A stretch of DNA of 18,321 nucleotides. It comes from JAGHBT01 sp035311885. GTDB lineage: Bacteria > Krumholzibacteriota > Krumholzibacteriia > Krumholzibacteriales > WJIX01. The notes beneath the pieces were generated by a model. It made no database searches, was not told where the DNA came from, and saw only the letters and a list, made by a program, of their open reading frames with translations. This document shows positions 7,216-13,383 of this stretch, piece after piece. The stretch is taken from NCBI GenBank assembly GCA_964554125.1, contig CAZKNG010000043.1:1-18321 (forward strand), given 5' to 3'. Both the position numbers and the translations under genes were made by a program. Within the stretch, counting starts at the first letter, position 1. Each line of letters opens with the position of its first letter.

Positions 7216-7995
7216 TCATTTAGTAACTAAATAGTCTTTATTCTCAGGCTCCCAGTCTTCAGGTCCGAACTGAGGTTCTGTTTCTCTCGCGTTGTATACT
7301 TCCTTCAGTTTATCCACACTCATCTTCTTAAGTTTCTTAAGTCCGCTTTCGAACTTCTTCTTCTTGATATTTTCAACAGCTCCTTTTAAATGCCCGGCTC
7401 CGGGGGCTATATACCTTCCGTAAAGCCTTCTTGCCAGTATTGCTATATTGTATTGAGCTTCTTCAGCGGGACAGCGCGCCGCGCAAAGCCCGCACATCAC
7501 GCAATCAAAAGAGAGCTCAGCGGCGCCCGCAATATCTCCGCGTATAGCTCTGGATATATATTCCATGACATCGATATCCATAGGGCAGCTGCGCGTGCAT
7601 GTTCCGCAGCCAACGCATTTGTAGATCTCGGGGTAAAGAGCGGTCATAGTAGATCCGGTTGGCTCGAGTTCTTCCAGTTTGTATTCCGCTCTGTTCGCTG
7701 GAAAGAAGGGGATTTGCGCTATATACATGTTAGGTTCAACCACAGTCTGACACGCGAGACCTACCTCTATCCGGTAAGAATCCGGAAAGCGATATACCGT
7801 ACCGCATGCTCCGCAGATACCTCCCCGGCATCCGCAGCCCCTTACAAGCTGGTATCCGGCGTATTCAAAGGCCTTTTGAATTGTAAGAGTGGCGGGGACG
7901 TCATACTTCTTTCCCATTAGAAATATGGGAACCATATCATGTATAGGTTCAGATTTCTTTTTACTCTTCTTCTTTGGAGCAGAATCTTTACTCAT
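7216..7995 (-). CDS. SdhB/TfrB-like iron-sulfur protein: [2Fe-2S] plus two [4Fe-4S]
   Basis: The 259-residue protein starts with a lysine-rich tail, then a plant-type [2Fe-2S] domain (RGCGCRGGICGAC at 53-64, with Cys82 as the distal ligand), then two [4Fe-4S] motifs, CVGCGTCTRSCP (127-138) and CVMCGLCAARCP (165-176). In ordinary succinate dehydrogenase the second part holds a [3Fe-4S] and quinone-site cysteines; here both motifs are full ferredoxin type. This resembles the N-terminal portion of TfrB without its HdrB-like half, which is supplied instead by the separate hdrB gene. It should carry electrons between HdrABC and the downstream flavoprotein. The C-terminal 60 residues are basic and lack cysteines. 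Confidence 0.82.
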   Translation of the reverse strand: MSKDSAPKKKSKKKSEPIHDMVPIFLMGKKYDVPATLTIQKAFEYAGYQLVRGCGCRGGICGACGTVYRFPDSYRIEVGLACQTVVEPNMYIAQIPFFPANRAEYKLEELEPTGSTMTALYPEIYKCVGCGTCTRSCPMDIDVMEYISRAIRGDIAGAAELSFDCVMCGLCAARCPAEEAQYNIAILARRLYGRYIAPGAGHLKGAVENIKKKKFESGLKKLKKMSVDKLKEVYNARETEPQFGPEDWEPENKDYLVTK

Positions 7996-8068
7996 AACAT
8001 ACTTCCCGTTCTTTAAACTTCCTGTTCCTTTCCAATTAACCTTATTTTATCCAATCGCGCTAACCACA

Positions 8069-10039
8069 TTATTGTCTTAATATCGCCGACATCATGGAGA
8101 AAACCTGTCTGTCTGTCTGGTTGCGTTTCTGGGCCGCTCCTGAAGGACAGGCGGCAGCGCAGGCTCCGCACCCCTCGCAAAGAACCTCTTTAACGGTTAC
8201 AACGCCTCTTTCTTCATCGAGCTCTCTCGCGTCATAGGGACACACGTTAACACAAATTCCGCACCCGCTGCAAAGTTCTTCTATAACAGGCACAATCGCC
8301 GGGTCATGCTGAAGCTTCTCTTTGGCAAATAAACCGCCGACCTTGGCCGCGGCGGCTGAAGACTGAGCTACAGTGTCCGGAATATCCTTGGGGCCGTGAG
8401 CGCACCCCGCGAGATAAAATCCGGCGTTTATGCTCTCAACGGGTTTCAGCTTGGGATGAGCTTCAGCGAGCCAGCCGTCGGCATCCGCTGATATATTCAA
8501 TTTTCTGAGAAGCTCCTCAGAACCCTCTTTCTTTTCCATTGCCATGGCCAATACAACCATATCCGCTTCCATTTCGATCTTCTTTCCCGTCAGCGTGTCG
8601 GCTCCGTGTATAATGATCTTATCCCCTTCTTTATACACCTTCGAAACTTTACCCCGCAGATAAAGTACTTCCTCCTCTTCAACGGTTCTGTGGTAGAATT
8701 CCTCGAATCTCTTGCCGCCTGTGCGTACATCGATATAAAAAACAGTAGCCTGGCCGTCTGGCACATGATGTTTGTACAGCATGGCGTGTTTTGCCGTATA
8801 CATGCAGCATATCTTTGAGCAGTAAGGTTTATGGTTTTCAGGGTCTCTCGAGCCGCAGCACTGTATAAAGACTATATTCTTTGGCACTTTTCCGTCAGAC
8901 GGCCTCAGCACCTTGCCCCCCGTAGGGCCGGACGCTGAAAGTATCCTCTCGAATTCAAGCCCGTTTATTACGTCCTCGTACTTTTCTGCTCCGAACTCGC
9001 CCAGGGACTTCATTGTGTAAAGGTCATACCCCGTACAGACGGCTATTGCGCCGACCTTCTCTTCTATAATCTCCTCTTTCTGATCGAAATCTATGGCGTT
9101 TACTTCACAGACATCTTTACAGGCGCTGCACCTGATAGGCCACAGGCCCAGGCAGCTGTCGATATCGAGTGTGTATGTTCCCGGAATAGCCTGGGGAAAA
9201 GGAAGATAAATTGCTTTCCTGTGAGAAAGGCCCATATTGAATTCATCGGGTACAACCTCAGGACAGACCTCCTCGCAGTCCCCGCACATAGTACAGGCAA
9301 CTTCATCCACATAGCGCGGTTTCTTCTTTATTTTTACCGTAAAGTTCCCCACATATCCCGATATAGATTCAACCTCGTGATATGTCATCAGTTTGATATT
9401 CGGGTGCCTTGATACTTCGACCATCTTGGGTGTCATTATACACTGTGAGCAGTCCAGGGTCGGAAAGGTCTCCGAGAGTTGGATCATATGACCGCCTATG
9501 GAGGGTTCCTTCTCCACCAGCAGGACTTCGTAGCCCTGATCGGCAATATCAAGAGCTGTCTGAATACCGCTTATCCCGGCGCCTATCACCATAGTACGCC
9601 TTGTAACATCAACCTCTATAGGCTCAAGATCTTCATTGTCGCGAACCTTTTCAACTGTAGATTTGACAATCCTTACAGCTTTCCTGGTAGCCTCTTCTCT
9701 GTCAGTGTGAACCCAGCTTACCTGCTCGCGGATATTAGCTATTTCAACCTGAAAAGGGCTAACTCCCGCCCGTTCCGCCGCTTTCTGAAATGTAACTTCG
9801 TGAAGCGTGGGAGAACAGCAGGCAATAATAACTGAATCCAGTCTCTCCTCTACAGCTTTGTCTACTATAAGCTGCTGTCCAGGATCGGAACACATATATA
9901 TATAATCAGTTGAGTAAACTACACCCGGATAGTCTTCCAATTCTTTCGCGACACGCTCTACGTCTACCATCTTCGCGATATTGACTCCGCAGTGGCATAC
10001 AAAAACGCCTATTCTTTTTTTCTTTCCATTCCTGGTCAT
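8069..10039 (-). CDS. hdrA: CoB-CoM heterodisulfide reductase-type subunit A (HdrA)
   Basis: The 656-residue protein is a complete HdrA. Its N-terminal domain has CHCG (15-18), Cys50 and CCSPT (74-78). A thioredoxin-reductase-like FAD domain begins with GAGISG (153-158) and contains DCSQC near 196-200. An inserted iron-sulfur domain has Cys249/252/255/259 and Cys296/304/307/311. A C-terminal bicluster ferredoxin has CSGCGICVNVCP (590-601) and CEGCGACAAACP (621-632). HdrA is the flavin-based electron-bifurcating or -confurcating hub in methanogens and many anaerobes. Its usual hydrogenase/MvhD or FlxABCD partners are absent nearby; Kor and the Tfr-like pair take that place. It overlaps hdrB by 4 bp (ATGA), so the two are translationally coupled. 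Confidence 0.92.
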   Translation of the reverse strand: MTRNGKKKRIGVFVCHCGVNIAKMVDVERVAKELEDYPGVVYSTDYIYMCSDPGQQLIVDKAVEERLDSVIIACCSPTLHEVTFQKAAERAGVSPFQVEIANIREQVSWVHTDREEATRKAVRIVKSTVEKVRDNEDLEPIEVDVTRRTMVIGAGISGIQTALDIADQGYEVLLVEKEPSIGGHMIQLSETFPTLDCSQCIMTPKMVEVSRHPNIKLMTYHEVESISGYVGNFTVKIKKKPRYVDEVACTMCGDCEEVCPEVVPDEFNMGLSHRKAIYLPFPQAIPGTYTLDIDSCLGLWPIRCSACKDVCEVNAIDFDQKEEIIEEKVGAIAVCTGYDLYTMKSLGEFGAEKYEDVINGLEFERILSASGPTGGKVLRPSDGKVPKNIVFIQCCGSRDPENHKPYCSKICCMYTAKHAMLYKHHVPDGQATVFYIDVRTGGKRFEEFYHRTVEEEEVLYLRGKVSKVYKEGDKIIIHGADTLTGKKIEMEADMVVLAMAMEKKEGSEELLRKLNISADADGWLAEAHPKLKPVESINAGFYLAGCAHGPKDIPDTVAQSSAAAAKVGGLFAKEKLQHDPAIVPVIEELCSGCGICVNVCPYDARELDEERGVVTVKEVLCEGCGACAAACPSGAAQKRNQTDRQVFSMMSAILRQ

Positions 10040-10980
10040 TTTTTAACCTCTGATTTATCTATCCCGAGAGCGGCGCGGGGATTGCAGTAATGCTGATCAA
10101 GCCCGAGAACCTCCTCGTCAACACCCAGAGCCCACGCCAGCAGCTGAGTGAAGAAGAGAACCGGAATTTCAGGGGAATCCGCGAAATTCTCTCTGATCCT
10201 GTCCTGCCTTGTGTCCAGATTATAGTAGCAGAGAGGACAACTTAAGGCTAACATGCCAGCGCCGCTGAGCTTGGCAGAGCGGAGAATATTATATGACGCT
10301 TCCGAGGCCGCATCCGGCATCGACAGCGACAGATAGGACCCGCAGCATTCCTGTTTAAAAGGGAAATCTATAACTTCACAGCCGATATTCTCAAGAAATT
10401 CTTCGAATATAGATGGGTCGTCAGGCTCGTCGATTGCGGTTCTCCCCTTTGGCCGAAGCAGTCTGCAGCCGTAATAAGGAACAACTTTTATGCCGCTTAG
10501 ATCCCGCTTGATAAGAGACCGGATTTTCTCGTAACCTACCCAGTCGCGAATAAATTCCAGCAGATGAAGGACATTTACATCTCCGTTGTACTGCTTGAAA
10601 TCTGTAGTTTTTTCTCCGCTGTCTCTGTCTATATGAATATCATCCTTCAGAAAGGCGTTTATCCTCTTATTCTTGAGAGGATCTGACTTAATAGCTTCAT
10701 TTGCCCGCTTTAAGACATTGAAGCAGAAAGAACATACCGTAAAAACCTTATCTCCGCCCTCTATCTCCACCTGCCTCAGGATCCGGACGGGAGCTGTAAG
10801 TCCCATTATCATTTCTTCGTTTAAGGGATATTCAGCGCCGCAGCAGGTCCAGTTTTCAGGTTCTATTAACTCATAACCGAGTATTTCCATTGCCGCGTAT
10901 GTAGATACGTCCAGATGTGTTGTCTTCTCTTTTAATGTGCATCCCGGATAGTAATGAAGCTTTCTTTTATTGTCTGCCAT
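10036..10980 (-). CDS. hdrB: Heterodisulfide reductase-type subunit B (HdrB)
   Basis: The 314-residue protein contains two intact CCG domains: Cys14, Cys46-Cys47-Gly, Cys83/Cys86, and Cys172, Cys212-Cys213-Gly, Cys248/Cys251. In methanogen HdrB these ten cysteines bind two non-cubane [4Fe-4S] clusters that cleave a disulfide homolytically. Full conservation suggests a working disulfide (or trisulfide) reductase or oxidase. Since a bacterium normally lacks CoB, the physiological disulfide is unknown; the DsrE/TusA genes at the operon's end hint at a sulfur-loaded protein (inference). It follows hdrC by 12 bases and overlaps hdrA by 4. Confidence 0.92.
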   Translation of the reverse strand: MADNKRKLHYYPGCTLKEKTTHLDVSTYAAMEILGYELIEPENWTCCGAEYPLNEEMIMGLTAPVRILRQVEIEGGDKVFTVCSFCFNVLKRANEAIKSDPLKNKRINAFLKDDIHIDRDSGEKTTDFKQYNGDVNVLHLLEFIRDWVGYEKIRSLIKRDLSGIKVVPYYGCRLLRPKGRTAIDEPDDPSIFEEFLENIGCEVIDFPFKQECCGSYLSLSMPDAASEASYNILRSAKLSGAGMLALSCPLCYYNLDTRQDRIRENFADSPEIPVLFFTQLLAWALGVDEEVLGLDQHYCNPRAALGIDKSEVKK

Positions 10981-10992
10981 ATTGTTTTATCT

Positions 10993-11403
10993 TTATTTAC
11001 TGAATTTGCGGAATACCGAGACGAGCGCCTGCTGCGGAAGTTCGTCCGCGAGTTCGTCAGGAACCTCCTCGGGTCCGAAATAATCCTTTCCTTTGGGTTC
11101 AATGAGATAACGCGCCGCTTCAGCTATACTCGCTATATTTATCCCCTTGGGGCAACGCGCCTGACAGGTAAAACATGATGCGCAGAGAAATAAAGCCTTT
11201 GAACCGAGCAGTTCCTCTTCAAGGCCCATTTGAACAAGCCGTATCAACTGATTCGGCAGAATATCCATCTCGAACGCAAAGGGACATCCCGCTGAACAAC
11301 GGCCGCACTGATAACAACTGTATATATTTTCACCGGATAATTCGCTGACTCGATCAACAAACTTCTTTTCGTTTTCATCGAATTTCAGTTTGATTCTCAT
11401 CAT
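10993..11403 (-). CDS. hdrC: Heterodisulfide reductase-type subunit C (HdrC), soluble
   Basis: The 136-residue protein has two [4Fe-4S] motifs, CYQCGRCSAGCP (30-41) and CASCFTCQARCP (74-85), and no membrane segment. It matches the soluble HdrC that wires HdrA to HdrB. It is the first gene of the operon, with a promoter about 35 bases upstream. Two consecutive ATGs (11403 and 11400) are possible. GGAG at 11408-11411 lies 4 bases from the first and 7 from the second, so the second may be the true start; the difference is one residue. Confidence 0.9.
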   Translation of the reverse strand: MMRIKLKFDENEKKFVDRVSELSGENIYSCYQCGRCSAGCPFAFEMDILPNQLIRLVQMGLEEELLGSKALFLCASCFTCQARCPKGINIASIAEAARYLIEPKGKDYFGPEEVPDELADELPQQALVSVFRKFSK

Positions 11404-11436
11404 AAATCTCCACGTTTTTTAATCATGGATTTTAAC

Positions 11437-11464
11437 ATTATAAAAAACCCTTTATAAAGTCAAC
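11437..11464 (-). promoter_or_regulatory. Sigma70-like promoter of the hdr-tfr-kor operon
   Basis: On the minus strand TTGACT (11458-11463; or GTTGAC at 11459-11464) is followed by a perfect TATAAT (11437-11442) after 15-16 bases, about 34 bases before the hdrC ATG. The spacer is one or two bases shorter than the optimum. It gives a short leader of about 27 bases with GGAG near its end. Confidence 0.6.
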
Positions 11465-11524
11465 ATTTATCGTCTGAGAAAAAAAATTAGTGTATAAATT
11501 ATCAGATTTCTTCTTCTCCTCTCT

Positions 11525-11564
11525 ATTTATTTACAATAAATCTGCGTTTCTTTATAATTATAAA
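11525..11564. repeat. Two AT-rich inverted repeats upstream of the hdrC promoter
   Basis: ATTTATT-TAC-AATAAAT (11525-11541) is a perfect 7-bp inverted repeat, and TTTATAATTATAAA (11551-11564) is a 14-bp perfect palindrome. They lie about 60 to 120 bases upstream of the promoter's -35 box and could be regulator sites. The region is very AT-rich, so chance is possible. No intrinsic terminator for the upstream permease gene is evident in this 235-base gap. Confidence 0.3.
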
Positions 11565-11638
11565 TGAAACAATATTTTTCGGGGTCAAATTAAACTGTGT
11601 AGAACCGGCAGTTATTCGGAGCCTCAGGGCTTGGAAGG

Positions 11639-12910
11639 TCACTCAACCTCTTCTGCTTCCTTAAAGCTGTACCCTGTCTGTTCTATTATTCTCTCAAGTT
11701 CCTGCAAGTTGAAATCCCTGCCGGTGATGTAGGCAACTCCATTTTTATGATCGACTACGGCAGTATCGATATTCTCTGCTTCAAGAAGAGCTCTCCTGAC
11801 AGATTCGGAGCAGTGGTGACATGTCATACCCGTAACCCTTATCTTTAACTTATCCGTACCCTCCCGGATATCTTCATGCCTGTGATCTTTATGTTCAGGC
11901 CTCCTTATGACCGCGGCCAGAAGAACGGCAAGCAGAACCGCGGCGCTTACGGTTTTCACGGAACCCGGTATCATCCAGGGCATAGCGGCAGAAATGCCTG
12001 ACGGGTCTGATATAAAGACTTGATCTAAGAGAAATCCAGCAGTTATAGCACTTACAGCAACTGTCGCCAGATATATAAGAGCGGTTCTTCTGCCCATTAT
12101 CTTCCAGACGGTAGAGATAGTAGCGGCATTAGTAGCAGGCCCGGTCATAAGAAAGACCAGCGCCGCTCCGGGAGAAACTCCTTTAGATATCAGCACCGCC
12201 GCTATAGGCACAGAAGCTGTCGCGCACACATAAACCGGTATCCCCGCGGCCATCATAATCAGCATGGAAAGAATTCCTCCACCCAGAACCGGTACGAAGA
12301 AATCATCAGGTATAATCGCGGAAATCGCGCCCGCTATCAGAATGCCTATTATCAACGCTTTATAAAGATCCTCCGGCAGAACCCTGAATCCGTACCGCAG
12401 GGCCTGCATAAATCCCGATCTCCTTTTCCCGGCGCCGCTGCAGCATTCCTCGTGGCATACCGGACGGTTGATCTCGGAATCGATCTCCTTTTCTCCGAAA
12501 AGAAGAACAGCCGTTCCTCCGAGAAGGCCGCTTATAAAAGAAACAACAGGCCTTACAACAGCGAAAACAGGTCCCAGCAGGCTGAGGGTTACAAATATGC
12601 TGTCAGCACCCGTCTGAGGAGTGGAAATCAGAAATGAAGTCGTAGCTCCTGCGCTGGCTCCGTGTTTTCGCAAAGAAACCGACACCGGTATAACGCCGCA
12701 TGAGCAGAGCGGCAAAGGCACTCCGAATATAGCGGCTTTAACTATCTGAAGCACACCCCTCCCTCCAAGGTGACTCTCAACAACCTCCGGCTTTATAAGA
12801 ACAGAAAGAACGCCCGCTATAAAAAACCCGAAAAGAAGATATGGAGCCATATCCCTTAGTGTTTCCCAGGATGCCGCAATGAAAGATAAGATATAATCAA
12901 GAAATGCCAT
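11639..12910 (-). CDS. SO_0444/DUF318-type metal-efflux permease with C-terminal HMA domain
   Basis: The 423-residue protein has a multi-span membrane part (roughly residues 1-335) with the family motif GVPLPLCSCGVIP (63-75; Cys69, Cys71) and the repeat-like AAGIPVYVCATASVP (221-235). A cytosolic loop with Cys/His (CHEECC, 152-157) separates its two halves. After a His-rich linker comes a heavy-metal-associated domain with GMTCHHC (361-367). SO_0444-like proteins are predicted Cu/Zn efflux transporters; the C-terminal HMA domain would bind and deliver the metal. The metal cannot be settled from sequence. It follows the PNPOx-like gene by 17 bases with a poor ribosome-binding site, so it may be coupled to it. 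Confidence 0.82.
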   Translation of the reverse strand: MAFLDYILSFIAASWETLRDMAPYLLFGFFIAGVLSVLIKPEVVESHLGGRGVLQIVKAAIFGVPLPLCSCGVIPVSVSLRKHGASAGATTSFLISTPQTGADSIFVTLSLLGPVFAVVRPVVSFISGLLGGTAVLLFGEKEIDSEINRPVCHEECCSGAGKRRSGFMQALRYGFRVLPEDLYKALIIGILIAGAISAIIPDDFFVPVLGGGILSMLIMMAAGIPVYVCATASVPIAAVLISKGVSPGAALVFLMTGPATNAATISTVWKIMGRRTALIYLATVAVSAITAGFLLDQVFISDPSGISAAMPWMIPGSVKTVSAAVLLAVLLAAVIRRPEHKDHRHEDIREGTDKLKIRVTGMTCHHCSESVRRALLEAENIDTAVVDHKNGVAYITGRDFNLQELERIIEQTGYSFKEAEEVE

Positions 12911-12927
12911 AACCGCTCAACCCCCTT

Positions 12928-13353
12928 TTATTCAGCGGTCCATACCTCAGGCTTGAAATCTTCTCTGCCGTAAAATTCTATCCTGGAAGGTATAACCTTC
13001 ACGATTGCATAGTCCGGATCTTCCGGCCCCTGGAAGATTTCACTTAAGATAGGATTCCAGAAGGCCTTTTTCTCTTCATCATCGGTAGTAACCTCAGCTG
13101 TTCCCTCTATCTGAAGATAGTTGCTCCAGTTCTCGGGGTCTGTCACTCCGCAGACCAGATGCACGTCGGGGTTATTCTTAATGTGCGATACCTTTCTGGC
13201 ACTGGCGAATGTTGAGAAACGGATAACCATATCCTCTGACGCCACGGCCATAACATACCTGACCCAGGGCGCGCCGGATTCCGTTACTGTCGCCAGCCCC
13301 GCGAGATTAGGCTTACCGATTACATCAAGTATACGTTCCCTTAGATCCGCCAT
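12928..13353 (-). CDS. Pyridoxamine 5'-phosphate oxidase-like flavin split-barrel protein
   Basis: The 141-residue protein has the small split-barrel pattern: LAGLATVTESGAPWVRYV at the N-terminus, an FSTFASARKVSHIKNNPDVHLV central stretch with the phosphate-contacting Ser/Ala/Lys region, and LQIEGTAEV. These belong to the general-stress/PNPOx-like family that binds FMN, F420 or sometimes heme. The precise cofactor and substrate are not evident. AAGGAG at 13360-13365 gives a strong start. It sits 30 bases after the UPF0182 gene and 17 before the permease gene and is likely co-transcribed with them, with no clear functional link. Confidence 0.8.
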   Translation of the reverse strand: MADLRERILDVIGKPNLAGLATVTESGAPWVRYVMAVASEDMVIRFSTFASARKVSHIKNNPDVHLVCGVTDPENWSNYLQIEGTAEVTTDDEEKKAFWNPILSEIFQGPEDPDYAIVKVIPSRIEFYGREDFKPEVWTAE

Positions 13354-13383
13354 AAAAAACTCCTTCCGGAAAAAACCTTATCA

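Noticed and set aside
7390..7920. Plus-strand frame of 176 codons
   Set aside because: It is a shadow of the iron-sulfur protein on the opposite strand, whose cysteine motifs are clearly real.
9479..9835. Plus-strand frame of 118 codons
   Set aside because: Antisense to conserved HdrA domains; composition is not protein-like.
1..11464. Archaeal (methanogen) origin because of HdrABC and Tfr-like genes
   Set aside because: Bacterial promoters, Shine-Dalgarno sites, UPF0182 and integron attC sites in the same window point to a bacterium.
11404..11638. Intrinsic terminator for the permease operon
   Set aside because: T-runs on the minus strand here are not preceded by a GC stem; the only small hairpin, AGCC-TCAG-GGCT near 11620, has no T-run after it.
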